Shown: positions 29,913-38,458, counted from the first letter of the stretch. The stretch: 64,000 bases of DNA from Sorangium cellulosum (GCF_004135735.1 NZ_CP012670.1:7394501-7458500); one strand, 5' to 3'. The notes: generated by a model not told the origin, from the letters alone. Made by a program: numbers and translations.

Positions 29913-29942
29913 AAGACACGGCGAGAGCCGTGTCTTTTTTTT
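29913..29942 (+). terminator. Intrinsic terminator, probably the original ssrA terminator
   Basis: A 10-bp stem AAGACACGGC / GCCGTGTCTT with GAGA loop, followed by eight T residues. It begins four bases after attR, where the ssrA transcript would have ended before integration of the island. Confidence 0.88.
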
Positions 29943-30221
29943 GGCGTGTGACCTGCGTGTGACCTGACAAAGTTCGGCGGGGATAGTTTGCCGCGCAGCC
30001 GGATGTGGGCGGGACCACCGGGAGCGGGCGCGACGAGGGACGCCTGGGTACGGGGCTCCACGGAGTTCCACGGCGGGCACCAAGCCAGCGGGGCTGATCC
30101 CGGGTCCGGGTCTGCGTGCTGCGCAGCCCGGCGCCGAGCGAGCGGACGCAACTTCGCGGAGATGTAGGCGACGGTGGGGCCCGGCCTTGCCGGACGGGTC
30201 CCCTCTCCTGGCCGGGGCCCC

Positions 30222-30338
30222 CCTGCCGGAGGCACCGGAGGCAGCCCCGTCTTGACACGGGACGGTATCTCCGCTGGCCTCGCAGATCGGGATGGCCATG
30301 GGCGCACGTGGAGCGGCAGCGAAGACCAGAGAGATGCC
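30222..30338 (+). repeat. Cargo-separating repeat R1
   Basis: About 117 bp, sharing with R2 and R3 the order CCTGCCGGAGGCAC, CTTGACACGGGACGG, ATCTCCGCTGG-CTCGCAGA, CTATGG-like, and GA-CAGAGAGAT-CC. It contains the small dyad CCCGT-N6-ACGGG. It lies about 300 bp before the TIR-like gene, in plus orientation. The rest of the 29943-30634 gap holds no convincing gene. Confidence 0.8.
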
Positions 30339-30634
30339 TCGGACGCGTGCGCAAGGGGGCTTGCTATGTATGCGGCTTTCCTGGTGTTGCCCTCTGCCGG
30401 AAGCCACTGTCCCCGAATTCGCACGCCCAACGGAGCCTTCGGCAGCATGATCGGTCCTGCTCATATCCGTCAACGCGGCGCCGCAGGAATGGCGGACGCG
30501 ACCCTGCGCTCAGCCTCGGTACAAATTGACGGGCCGCCGAATCGTCCCGATTGGCAACCAGCCAATGTAGCATCCCGCATTTCCGCAGCGATCGCGCATC
30601 ACCGCAACATGACCGAGTATCTGGAGGAGGACGA

Positions 30635-31486
30635 ATGTCGATAAAAGAGGATGCCGGCAGAATACTCTATGCCATTGCGGAGTTCGAGGAATCGCCTGGA
30701 GACCCAAGACGCGGTCGCCACAACCTCACGGGACATGGTGTACAGCGAGCGCTAAAAGACCAACAGAAATTCGACCTTGATCCCGAACGCATCAACGACG
30801 GCGTAGCGCTTCTCGAAAACAACGGATACGTCAACATTAGACACTTCATGGGCACCGCACCTTATGCATTTGGCGGGGTCGAGCTGACACCTGCAGGACG
30901 ACTCGAATACGAAAACAGCAAAAACCATTCACAGCCTTCGCGCGCAGCACCAACAAAATCCGCCAATCCGGACAAAAAGAAAGTATTCGTCATCCACGGA
31001 CGGGACGAGAAGCGCCGAAAGGCCATGTTTGACTTTCTTCGTTCGATCGGGCTGCAGCCAATCGAATGGAGCCAGGCGCGCGCGATGACTGGCAAGGCCG
31101 CACCGTATATCGGCGAAATTCTCGATGCTGCTTTCGATCGTGCCCAGGCAGTCGTGGCGCTCTTGACGGGTGACGACGAGGCCCGCCTCCGGCCGGAACT
31201 TCTATCAGCAGGAGAAAACGAGGAGGCACTCACTCCCCAAGCGCGAGCCAACGTCCTGTTTGAGGCTGGGATGGCTATGGGCAGTCATGCAGACCGAACG
31301 GTGTTCGTTGAAATCGGTCGTCTCCGCACATTCAGCGACATCGCCGGCCGCCATACGGTTCGCATTACTCAGGATCCGCAGTCGAGTATTGCAAACCGGC
31401 AAGAAATTGCTGCCCGACTGCACGATGCAGGATGCGACGTCGACATCTCTGGAACCGATTGGCACACGGCGGGCAGTTTCTGGTGA
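30635..31486 (+). CDS. wHTH-TIR-like nucleotide-binding protein (CAP12/Pycsar-effector-type TIR)
   Basis: A 283-aa protein. Residues ~1-95 look like a winged helix (GVQRALKD, INDGVALLENNGYVNIR, GVELTPAGRLEYE). Residues ~115-275 match the predicted nucleotide-binding TIR-like family (PF10137): KVFVIHGRDEKRRKAMFDFLRSIGLQPIEW, AFDRAQAVVALLTGDDEAR, ARANVLFEAGMAMG. Such domains degrade NAD+ in CBASS/Pycsar-type defence. ATG 30635 has GGAGGAGG six bases upstream. No cyclase gene is adjacent, so the trigger is unknown. The gene is AT-richer than the backbone. Confidence 0.82.
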   Translation: MSIKEDAGRILYAIAEFEESPGDPRRGRHNLTGHGVQRALKDQQKFDLDPERINDGVALLENNGYVNIRHFMGTAPYAFGGVELTPAGRLEYENSKNHSQPSRAAPTKSANPDKKKVFVIHGRDEKRRKAMFDFLRSIGLQPIEWSQARAMTGKAAPYIGEILDAAFDRAQAVVALLTGDDEARLRPELLSAGENEEALTPQARANVLFEAGMAMGSHADRTVFVEIGRLRTFSDIAGRHTVRITQDPQSSIANRQEIAARLHDAGCDVDISGTDWHTAGSFW

Positions 31487-31688
31487 GTGTTCATCCTCGC
31501 CCAAGGCCACCTCCGTGACTCGGTTTGCAAGGCGACGAGTTTGGCGGACCATCCATATTAGAGTCCGCATGCCTCGCGGCAGGCGTGTCTCGCGTGCCTG
31601 CGGCAGGCGGGAGCCGGAGCCCCACGCACAGCCACAGCGGAACGACCCAGGAGCTGCTCGCCGGGAGCACGGCGGCCGGGCGCCCTTC

Positions 31689-31797
31689 CCTGCCGGAGGC
31701 ACGGGCTCCTCTTGACACGGGACGGTATCTCCGCTGGTCTCGCAGATCGAGGTAGCTATGGGGGTGCTGGGGCGACAGCAAGGACGAGAGAGATACC
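31689..31797 (+). repeat. Cargo-separating repeat R2
   Basis: About 109 bp homologous to R1 and R3, between the TIR-like gene and the 3' end of the HNH gene, in plus orientation. Similarity to R3 extends ~120 bp further upstream (GCCTCGCGTGCCTGCGGCAG, ACAGC-ACAGCGGAACG), so the full unit is longer than the core given. Confidence 0.82.
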
Positions 31798-31864
31798 GCT
31801 GGACGTCGGCGCAAAGAAGCGAGTTCGCGCCAGAGATTACCAACAGGCACTCATCGTCAATGAA

Positions 31865-32908
31865 TCAATCCGAGCACTCATCCAAAACCCCTTGATCCAA
31901 TCGCGCTCGCACAAGCTCACTCTCCGCAGCAAGCCAATCATCGATCGCAGTGCCGGAACGACATCCTCCGGCTAGCCACCGGTAATACGCCGACACAGCA
32001 ACCTCTTCGTCGGTCGGCGAAACGAAGCCCTTCGACACGAATGTGAATTCGCACGAGAATCCGCGCACCTCGACATCGGAATCACCTTCAAGACAATACC
32101 ATATTTCATCTCGCGGAAACACGAACCTTGGCAGCTGCCACGACGCGTCAGGAACAATACATGTCAATTGTGCCGCCCCGAAGTAAAGATCAATCCGATA
32201 GGGCTTCAGGCCGGCGACATGGGACGCAGGACGAGAAGCGCGGACGAGGACGTGCGACAATGGTATTGGAAGCGTCGAAAGGTAAAATCGAGGTCGCGCC
32301 CACAGGTCTGCGCCGCGAACCCATTCGACCACATGCTGCAACCGGTCGAGTTCATCGCTCGAAGCCACAAACAACAGGATACGAGCAAGTGCCCGGGCTA
32401 CGTTTGCAGGCTTAAATGGCTGCATTAGAACGGAAACTTTCCTCCCCTGACGAGTAAATGCAACTTTAACATTGGAATCCCCTGGCTGTGTCTGCACCAA
32501 TAGATGCCGTTTGCCCGGAGTCGCAACAACACGGCCACCCCCCGGTGACACACGATGCTTCACCACCGCCTTCCGCTGAGGACGAATCATCGACGTAAGA
32601 CGTTCACCGACCAAGAACTTAGACAAATGGTCTTCGAGAACACTCGATCGATCATTACATAGATCACACTCCTCCAACGACAACAAACTTCGATTCCCAA
32701 ACGCGGACGGAACAACGTGCGCCTCATGGGCAAACCTGGCCTCTGGAGATCGCTTGCCACAAAATCGACAAGTGCGACCTCCCTGAGAGACTCCAATATA
32801 CTCTTTCGTCGAATCATTAGGATCGATGTCAAAAGAAAAGAACAAATCGAATATGCCTGAATCATGTCCGACAGGCGATTTCGGAGCATCCACAGAAGTC
32901 TCACTCAT
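31865..32908 (-). CDS. HNH endonuclease-domain protein
   Basis: A 347-aa protein with an N-terminal HNH_5-type zinc-bound nuclease motif: CRFCGKRSPEARFAHEAHVV supplies a CxxC pair and the histidine, followed by PSAFGNRSLLS and ECDLCNDRSS with the second CxxC and Asn. The remaining ~230 residues are unfamiliar and may sense or bind the target. ATG 32908 (SETSVDAP) has GAAGG five bases upstream. It is the only leftward gene in the array and is AT-rich. HNH proteins of this shape occur in defence islands, but specificity is unknown. Confidence 0.75.
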   Translation of the reverse strand: MSETSVDAPKSPVGHDSGIFDLFFSFDIDPNDSTKEYIGVSQGGRTCRFCGKRSPEARFAHEAHVVPSAFGNRSLLSLEECDLCNDRSSVLEDHLSKFLVGERLTSMIRPQRKAVVKHRVSPGGGRVVATPGKRHLLVQTQPGDSNVKVAFTRQGRKVSVLMQPFKPANVARALARILLFVASSDELDRLQHVVEWVRGADLWARPRFYLSTLPIPLSHVLVRASRPASHVAGLKPYRIDLYFGAAQLTCIVPDASWQLPRFVFPRDEIWYCLEGDSDVEVRGFSCEFTFVSKGFVSPTDEEVAVSAYYRWLAGGCRSGTAIDDWLAAESELVRARLDQGVLDECSD

Positions 32909-33345
32909 ATACACCTTCACTCTCCACCTGACGCGAGCAGCTGGGCAATTTGGTTGTGTGCGGAGCTCGCGCTCCCCGCAACGCATATCACCATACAACC
33001 GGCCCAGGCGAAGGTAAAGTTTGAACGATATTATAACCAAAGACTCGTTCCATCGGCGTCAACGGCCTCGGGCATGGGCGTCCCGCATCGACACCATGTG
33101 ACCGGGGTCCCGCGCGCTTGACCCTTCGGCGCCGTGCATGGCGGCCTTGCCACGCTCGCCGACGCCCCATGGAGCCCGCCGGACGTGTCCGTCTGTCCGC
33201 CGCGCCGGGTCTCGTACTGGACCTCGTCTACGATGCCTCGCGTGCCTGCGGCAGGCTTGCCCCTACGTACAGCTACAGCGGAACGGCCCAGGGACCGCTC
33301 GCCAAGCGCACGGCGGTCGGGCGCCATCCCCCTGCGGGAGGCATC

Positions 33346-33465
33346 CCTGCCGGAGGCACGGGAGCAGCATGCCCCGTCTTGACACGGGACGGCATCTCCG
33401 CTGGCCTCGCAGAGCTGGGTCGCTATGAGGGTAGCTATCACATGGGCGAGGACCAGAGAGATACC
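33346..33465 (+). repeat. Cargo-separating repeat R3
   Basis: About 120 bp homologous to R1 and R2, between the HNH gene start and the CoiA-like gene, in plus orientation. The extended similarity to R2 begins near 33235 (GCCTCGCGTGCCTGCGGCAG). CTTGACACGGGACGG is preserved in all three copies. Confidence 0.82.
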
Positions 33466-33559
33466 TTCAGCTGCGGCCTGTCGGACACCTTTCCTGTTAC
33501 CCGGCGATCGCGGCGGCATTACGATAATCCCAGGACGCGCTCACAGGCAGGCATACACA

Positions 33560-34324
33560 ATGCAATACGCGTTAGTTTCAGGGCAGCGAAGTACTCCGCA
33601 GCCTGGTCTCGTAGGAGCATGCCCAGCATGCAACTGGCCAACCGTATCAAAATGCGGCACCAAAGTAATGTGGCACTGGGCGCACAAGGCTCGGCGCCAC
33701 TGCGATCCATGGTGGGAGAACGAAACCGAATGGCATCGTCACTGGAAATCACTGTTCCCTGACGACGCTCGCGAGGTAGCACACTTCGACGCCACCACTG
33801 GAGAAAAGCATGTCGCCGACATCAAGACAGAAACCGGTCTCATTATCGAGCTTCAACATTCTCCGATGCCCAGCGAAGAGCTTCGCGCGCGGGAACATTT
33901 TTACAAGAACATGATCTGGATCGTTGATGCGAGACCATTTGCCGGCCAGTTCCACATTCTAGGAAAACTTCCGCCTCCCGACTGTGATCTTGTTGAGGAC
34001 ATCGTGTTCTATCCTCAGCGCCATAGAGATACCGGCCCCGGCGGTTTCTGGCGACCATCCGAAAACCCAGAACCTCGAGGGCTCGTACTCTACCATTCGA
34101 TCAACGAAATATCCAAAGAGATCGAATTGCTCTACCAGGGACATCACTTCTTCGAATGGATACGACCGCGAGCCATCTGGTTCGATGCCACCGCTCCCGT
34201 TCTCCTGGACTTCGGTGGCCCGTGTCTTTGGAGGTTGCGCGCCTACGATGATCGTGGACTCTGGAGCGTGCAACGCACATCGAAGGATGCGTTCATCGCC
34301 GAGAATGGCGGCAATCCCGAATGA
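33560..34324 (+). CDS. CoiA-like nuclease
   Basis: A 254-aa protein resembling the competence protein CoiA family. An N-terminal zinc-finger-like part (ACPACNWPTVSKCG, HWAHKARRHCDPW) is followed by the nuclease-like core TEWHRHWKSLFP, KHVADIKTETGLIIELQHS (the ADI and E-x-Q motifs) and REHFYKNMIWIVD. CoiA-like proteins occur in natural competence and also as stand-alone nucleases in mobile DNA. ATG 33560 is chosen over upstream in-frame codons inside the repeat R3 region. It is the third cargo gene of the array. Confidence 0.75.
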   Translation: MQYALVSGQRSTPQPGLVGACPACNWPTVSKCGTKVMWHWAHKARRHCDPWWENETEWHRHWKSLFPDDAREVAHFDATTGEKHVADIKTETGLIIELQHSPMPSEELRAREHFYKNMIWIVDARPFAGQFHILGKLPPPDCDLVEDIVFYPQRHRDTGPGGFWRPSENPEPRGLVLYHSINEISKEIELLYQGHHFFEWIRPRAIWFDATAPVLLDFGGPCLWRLRAYDDRGLWSVQRTSKDAFIAENGGNPE

Positions 34325-34555
34325 CTGACTGGTCGAAGGACGGAGCGGCCCAGTTTGCATCCAACCGGGCTTCTTGAGGAGTTGGTCTGGCTCGGCAGCC
34401 TAGTGCAAGCACGGCGGCAAGGTGGCTGCGACCTCGGCGGAGCTGTGAGAATGCGGTCCCGAACAGCATCCCGAGGCTCCTGGCAGCCTCGCTCACCTGG
34501 CCTCCTCGCCGACGAGGAGCAGCTCCAGCAGGGAGCGTTCCTCGACCCCCGGCAG

Positions 34556-35092
34556 CTACCTGCGTCGCACGTAGGCGCGATCGAGCACGTCGAGCACCTT
34601 CAGTGCGCCGATCGCCTGCTGGAAGCGCTCCCAGTCGCGCGGCTTGCGCTGGCGCTTCGGGGCGGCGCGGACGCCGAGGTCGAGCACGGCGCGCCACAGC
34701 GCCCGCGGGTCCCACGGCCGCACCCCGGGGAGGCCGTCGAGCACGCCGGTCTCATCGGCGATGCTGGACAGGTCCTCCTCGACGACGCGCAGCATGTGCG
34801 GCGCCCGGTCCGTCGGGCTCAGGCCGAGCGCCCGCCCTTCGATGGCTCGGAGCGTCTCGCCGGGCGACCGGTGCTCCGCCCTGGCGACGAGGTTGACGAG
34901 CTCCTCCAGCCGGTAGTCCCAGCGGGACGGCAGCGGCACGGACTCCGAGCCGCGGCTGAGCCAGTGCGGGCTCCCGTCGAGCCAGCCGGTCGCCCGGAGG
35001 TAGGCGTGCACGTCCTCGCGGGACACCTCGCCCGTGATGGCCGGCCCGGGCAACCAGAGGCGATGCCGTCGCTTCATGGCTCGAGCCTTCAT
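34556..35092 (-). CDS. Sigma-partner protein, long version
   Basis: A 178-aa product, coupled to the sigma gene by an ATGA overlap. The N-terminal ~95 residues (HRLWLPGPAITGEVSREDV, YLRATGWLDGSPHWLSRG) look like a small DNA- or protein-binding module. The C-terminal ~75 residues (LPGVRPWDPRALWRAVLDLG) are shared with the 87-aa protein at 26855. The position suggests a sigma co-regulator or anti-sigma factor; the family is not known to me. The 230 bp beyond its stop, up to the CoiA-like gene, hold nothing recognisable. Confidence 0.75.
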   Translation of the reverse strand: MKARAMKRRHRLWLPGPAITGEVSREDVHAYLRATGWLDGSPHWLSRGSESVPLPSRWDYRLEELVNLVARAEHRSPGETLRAIEGRALGLSPTDRAPHMLRVVEEDLSSIADETGVLDGLPGVRPWDPRALWRAVLDLGVRAAPKRQRKPRDWERFQQAIGALKVLDVLDRAYVRRR

Positions 35093-35655
35093 CGGCGCCA
35101 CCTCCTGAGCCGCTGGGCGAGCGCCTTGCGGGCGATGCGGAGCCGGGAAGCTGCCGTGCTGGGGTTCAGCCCGCGCCGCTTGGCGTACTGGACGAGCGAC
35201 TCCGGGTCGTCCAAAGCGAGCAGGATCTCGCGCTGCCACGCCTTCAGGTCGACCAGCACCTCCAGCATGTCGCGGGCCAGGATCTGCGCTTCGAGGCTCG
35301 GTCCCAGGATGTCGCGGCGCAGCCCGAGCGGCTCCGGGTGGATGATGGAATGGCGCACGTAGGCGCTCAGAACGTAGTGCGACGCGTTCCGCCAAGCGAC
35401 GCCGCGGAGCCAGTTGCGGAGCGCCACGCGCGGTTCCAGTCTCGGATCCGGCCGGTACATGCCGCGCTTCACCGACTGCCAGGCGCCGAGGAGCACCTGC
35501 TGCGCCACGTCGGCGCGGTCGCGTCGAGGCACGCCGCTCTTGATGAGCGTGCCCACGATGAGGCCTTGCTCGGCCATGAGCGCCTCGATGCTCGGGAAGG
35601 CCGGGGGATGTTGCGCGGCGGGCGGGCGCTTGGCTCCCCTCCGCCGCTTGCTCAC
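35089..35655 (-). CDS. ECF-like RNA polymerase sigma factor (second copy)
   Basis: A 188-aa paralogue of the sigma factor at 27115, the same length and alignable end to end (VPRRDRADVAQQVLLGAW, GMYRPDP, ILLALDDPESL, LNPSTAASRLRIARKALA). The two have diverged (IRRWRR against LRRWRR ends, many substitutions in region 2), so they are old relatives rather than a recent duplication. ATG 35655 with GAGGGCGGGG upstream. It is followed by the long sigma-partner gene. It probably controls the leftward operon of the integrase-bearing element. Confidence 0.85.
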   Translation of the reverse strand: MSKRRRGAKRPPAAQHPPAFPSIEALMAEQGLIVGTLIKSGVPRRDRADVAQQVLLGAWQSVKRGMYRPDPRLEPRVALRNWLRGVAWRNASHYVLSAYVRHSIIHPEPLGLRRDILGPSLEAQILARDMLEVLVDLKAWQREILLALDDPESLVQYAKRRGLNPSTAASRLRIARKALAQRLRRWRR

Positions 35656-35736
35656 CCCGCCCTCCCGCGTTCAGCCAGGCCGGCGGGCGCCTCGGAGCTG
35701 CCTGGATCAACGGACGACCAGGGGCGAGCGATGGAC

Positions 35737-35851
35737 GGATCGATTCCTTGGCCCCTCGTGGGACCTCGAGATACAAGGATCATTTGTCGGACCTCGGTGA
35801 GTCGGGGTTCGGCCACGCAGCCCGGGCGACGGCAATCGCCGCGGGCTGCAC
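35737..35851 (-). promoter_or_regulatory. Conserved upstream region of second sigma operon
   Basis: Matches 27775-27895 in three blocks (GATCGATTCCTTGGCCC, TGTCGGACCTCGG, GGGGTTCGGCCACGC). It is the same distance upstream of the sigma gene as in the island. A probable shared promoter/operator. Confidence 0.6.
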
Positions 35852-35947
35852 TTCATTTGGTGCCTTGTAACAGGCGTGATCAGGGAGGCACAACTCACGC
35901 CAATCTGCTGCGCAGCTTTCTGCGAAGCAGTGGAGACGGCGAGTGTG

Positions 35948-36382
35948 TCAGTCCTCGTCAGGGAGCATGATGGTGATGACCGGCTCGCCGTCGTCGCCGG
36001 GCCCGCAGATGGCCTTGAGCTCCACGAGGGAAGGCCTGATGGACTCGGTGATCACGCGGAGCTGGAAACGAATCTCGCTCGCCTCCATCGCTCGAAGGGC
36101 GAAGCACCGGAACATCCACAGAATGTCCCAGAGTCGCCCGTCCTCGCTGCCGGCTGCCCGGATCGCGGCCGGCGTCAGCTTCACGTAGCGCTCCCAGACC
36201 GAGCTCGTCACGGCAACCGGGATCCTCACGCCGAGCTCGCGTGCCATCTTGGAGACGTCGATGAGCACGCCGTCCTCGATGGCCTCCTTGCGGGTGTACG
36301 TGTGGATGACCTCCATCGTGATCTCGTCGTCGATCGCCGCCCGATGAGCCCGATCATCAGATTTTCCGTTGTTGCCCGCCAT
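35948..36382 (-). CDS. DUF6573 family protein
   Basis: A 144-aa protein with the pattern of the DUF6573 family: VIHTYTRKEAIEDGVLIDVSKMARELG, then PVAVTSSVWERYV and a C-terminal acidic strand pair. Members are common on plasmids, ICEs and phages; their function is unknown. ATG 36382 has GGAGGAG upstream. It follows the 212-aa gene with a 12-bp gap in the same operon. Confidence 0.75.
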   Translation of the reverse strand: MAGNNGKSDDRAHRAAIDDEITMEVIHTYTRKEAIEDGVLIDVSKMARELGVRIPVAVTSSVWERYVKLTPAAIRAAGSEDGRLWDILWMFRCFALRAMEASEIRFQLRVITESIRPSLVELKAICGPGDDGEPVITIMLPDED

Positions 36383-36394
36383 AGACTCCTCCCT

Positions 36395-37033
36395 TCAAGT
36401 CGCTTCTTGGCCCCACCGGCACCACATCACGCCAAAGTCGATCACCCATCGAACACGGCGCCCGCTGTCCCTCGGCGGAACGCCCGATATCTCGTGCTGC
36501 ACGACACGGATGGCCTGCCTCCCGTGCTCGTCGCGCTGCCCTCCGTCGAGCCCACGGATGAGCGCCGTCATCTCGTCGGGGTAGCCTTGGGCTGTCACGT
36601 CGAGCGCCGTCCAGACGTGCTCGGGGCCGCCGTACTCCGGGCCGCCTCCCACGATCACCACATCGCCTTCATGCAGGGCCGGCAAACGCTCGCGGACATG
36701 AACGAGCGCGTGCGATTCCGCGGCGATCTCGACGAGATCCGCCACCGCTCGCCCGGTGCGGTAGGGCGCGCGCAGGATCGGGTGATGTACACCGAGGCGC
36801 CTCCACATCCCTCGAACGACGAGAGCGCAACCGGACATGGCGCCCATTTCCAGCGCCCGCTGGCGTTCCTCCCCCGCGGCGATCAGGTCCAGATAGCCGT
36901 CCTGGTTGCTCGTCACGCCGAGGCCGTCGAGACTTCGAGCAAGCTCGATGCAACGGCGGCGCGCGGGAATCTCCTGGGAGCGACCTGCTGCGATACGCGC
37001 GCTCGTGAGTGCTTGACCGAATGCTGTTCGCAT
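36395..37033 (-). CDS. Hypothetical protein, possible NlpC/P60- or CHAP-like fold
   Basis: A 212-aa protein. The segment AMSGCALVVRGMWRRLGV followed by LHEGDVVIVGGGPEYGGPEHVW has the spacing of a papain-like Cys..His pair as in NlpC/P60 or CHAP amidases (Cys near residue 68, His near residue 139). If so it could be a peptidoglycan hydrolase of the phage, but there is no signal peptide or holin nearby. The call is tentative. It belongs to the leftward operon between the Cys-rich 233-aa gene and DUF6573. Confidence 0.5.
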   Translation of the reverse strand: MRTAFGQALTSARIAAGRSQEIPARRRCIELARSLDGLGVTSNQDGYLDLIAAGEERQRALEMGAMSGCALVVRGMWRRLGVHHPILRAPYRTGRAVADLVEIAAESHALVHVRERLPALHEGDVVIVGGGPEYGGPEHVWTALDVTAQGYPDEMTALIRGLDGGQRDEHGRQAIRVVQHEISGVPPRDSGRRVRWVIDFGVMWCRWGQEAT

Positions 37034-37055
37034 TAAAAACCTCCGACGCCGCTAT

Positions 37056-37088
37056 CCCCGGACCCGCGCTTTCCGCGGGACACCGGGG
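37056..37088. terminator. Intergenic hairpin, copy A
   Basis: A 33-bp stem-loop, CCCCGG-A-CCCGCG ... CGCGGG-ACA-CCGGGG, between two leftward genes. A nearly identical 33-bp copy lies at 37869-37901. It may be an attenuator, RNA processing site or terminator; no T-run follows. Confidence 0.55.
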
Positions 37089-37109
37089 CTCAGCCAGCGA
37101 CGGAGGCCG

Positions 37110-37811
37110 TCAGAGGCCGATCGCCTCGCGGATCTCGTCGGTCATCCAGGGCGCTCCGCGCAGGTACGCCACCGTCGCGCTCGACTTGTCGAAGCAGGCC
37201 TCGGGGAGCGCGCCCCTGCCTGCCTGCCCGCGGGCGACCTTCAGGACGATCGAGTGGAGCTTCGCGTCGTGACCCAGGGCGAACCGGCGCTTCGGGCCGA
37301 GCTCGGCGCCGCACCCGCAAAGGCAGAAGCCCGTCGCCGTGGTGACCGTCTTCTTGGCCCGCGGAGCCTTGGGCGCCTTCGCCGCCTTGGCCTTCTTGCC
37401 TGCGGCAGGCTTACCTGCGGCAGGCTGCCCGGCCTGGGGCTCGCTGCCCTCCGTGGCCGTCTCCGGGGCCTTCTCGACGTCGTTCGCGGCCTCGACGGCC
37501 GGCGCGCTCTCGTCGGGCGCCTCGGTGACGGGCGCGATCCCCTGCGCGGCCGGCGCGACCTCGGACGGCTGGGAGACCGGCGCGGCCTCGACGACGGCGC
37601 TCTGCGGGACCTCCTCGTCCTTCCCGGCCTTCTTCCTCGCCTTGATCCGGTAGACGTTGTTCGTCAGCGTCAGGACGCCGTTCTTGACCAGGTTGTTCGC
37701 GGCCCGCACGTCGAGCCCACGGCTCTTGAGCTGCACCATCTCGACGGCTCCGTGCTTGGCGACGAACTCGTAAACAGCCTGCTGCGGCCCGGTGAGAGTC
37801 ATCTTGTCCAT
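37110..37811 (-). CDS. Hypothetical protein with C-terminal zinc-finger-like motif
   Basis: A 233-aa protein in three parts. Residues 1-60 form a winged-helix-like segment (QQAVYEFVAKHGAVEMVQLKS, NNLVKNGVLTLTNNVYRIK). Then comes a ~90-residue Ala/Glu/Pro/Lys linker. The C-terminal ~70 residues have FCLCGCGAELGPKRRFALGHDAKLHS, where CxCxC and the histidines could bind zinc. ATG 37811 is chosen because GGAGGACGAC lies directly upstream; an earlier ATG nine codons before is possible. It is likely a DNA-binding accessory protein of the element. Confidence 0.65.
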   Translation of the reverse strand: MDKMTLTGPQQAVYEFVAKHGAVEMVQLKSRGLDVRAANNLVKNGVLTLTNNVYRIKARKKAGKDEEVPQSAVVEAAPVSQPSEVAPAAQGIAPVTEAPDESAPAVEAANDVEKAPETATEGSEPQAGQPAAGKPAAGKKAKAAKAPKAPRAKKTVTTATGFCLCGCGAELGPKRRFALGHDAKLHSIVLKVARGQAGRGALPEACFDKSSATVAYLRGAPWMTDEIREAIGL

Positions 37812-37868
37812 GTCGTCCTCCTTCCCTGAAACCTTCATGCGACGTGCCAGTGTCTCTGACGCCTTGAG

Positions 37869-37901
37869 CCCCGGGCCCGCGCGCTCCGCGGGACACCGGG
37901 G
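37869..37901. terminator. Intergenic hairpin, copy B
   Basis: A 33-bp stem-loop, CCCCGGGCCCGCG ... CGCGGGACACCGGGG, differing from copy A (37056-37088) at only a few bases. It sits in the gap between the 107-aa and 233-aa genes. The repeat in the same relative position suggests a shared role in RNA processing or attenuation. Confidence 0.55.
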
Positions 37902-37915
37902 CTTCGACTGGGCGC

Positions 37916-38239
37916 TCAGCTCCGGGCTATGCCGTGACGCGCGAAGATCGGGCAGTCACGCTCGTACAGCCCTTCGCCCGTGCTGTACCGGACGCTATCC
38001 GCGAGCATGCGGAGAGCGTCCACGATATCGGTCCGATCGCCGCCCGTTGCACGAGTGCGATGAATCTCGGCCAGGGAGATCTTGCCCCCCACGCCTTTGC
38101 CCATGGACTCCCAGTAGAAAGAGACCCAATCGATGGCCTCTGCAACCTGCCTCCACTCAGCCGGAGAGAGATCCCAAACCTCCGCATGTCGTCCAGGCTC
38201 CGGCTCACTCCACGAAAACGAAACGATGTTGCTCGCCAT
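37916..38239 (-). CDS. Hypothetical protein
   Basis: A protein of about 107 aa that I do not recognise (MASNIVSFSWSEPEPGRHAE, then a Trp-rich helical part AEWRQVAEAIDWVSFYWESM). The start at 38239 is chosen for GGAGGTG seven bases upstream; two further start codons precede it by 6 and 9 bases. It is the first gene after the operator-like dyads at 38346-38442, so it may be early and regulated. Confidence 0.6.
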   Translation of the reverse strand: MASNIVSFSWSEPEPGRHAEVWDLSPAEWRQVAEAIDWVSFYWESMGKGVGGKISLAEIHRTRATGGDRTDIVDALRMLADSVRYSTGEGLYERDCPIFARHGIARS

Positions 38240-38345
38240 CACCATCACCTCCGCCCACGAAAATTTTCACTCGACGTGCCAAACCTTCATGTCGCCGACG
38301 GCGGGCAGCCCGCATCCTCAGAGCCGGTCTCAGAGTCGGGGAATC

Positions 38346-38442
38346 ATGACAGCGGTGTCATGTGTCGAGAGCCACAGCCTTTTCGAGAGACGTTCGTGAA
38401 GCTTCAGAGACGTCTCCTGGAATATTATGACAGCCGTGTCAT
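38346..38442. promoter_or_regulatory. Two operator-like dyads ATGACA-N4-TGTCAT
   Basis: Perfect 16-bp dyads occupy 38346-38361 (spacer GCGG) and 38427-38442 (spacer GCCG), 81 bp apart, i.e. close to eight helical turns. A half-site-like CAGACACGTCAT follows near 38451. They lie between the 191-aa gene stop and the 107-aa gene start, so they look like repressor binding sites for the downstream leftward genes. Confidence 0.65.
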
Positions 38443-38458
38443 GTATCTGGCAGACACG

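Noticed and set aside
30222..33465. R1-R3 as integron attC sites
   Set aside because: No integron integrase is present, and the repeats lack recognisable attC core sites; both cargo orientations occur, unlike typical cassettes.
28000..35000. Complete CBASS/Pycsar or Thoeris operon
   Set aside because: A SIR2 and a TIR-like effector are present, but they lie in different elements and no cyclase or ThsB-type sensor is found.
36395..37033. Phage endolysin
   Set aside because: A Cys/His pair is suggestive, but there is no holin, spanin or signal sequence nearby and it lies in the early operon, so it is only noted as possible.
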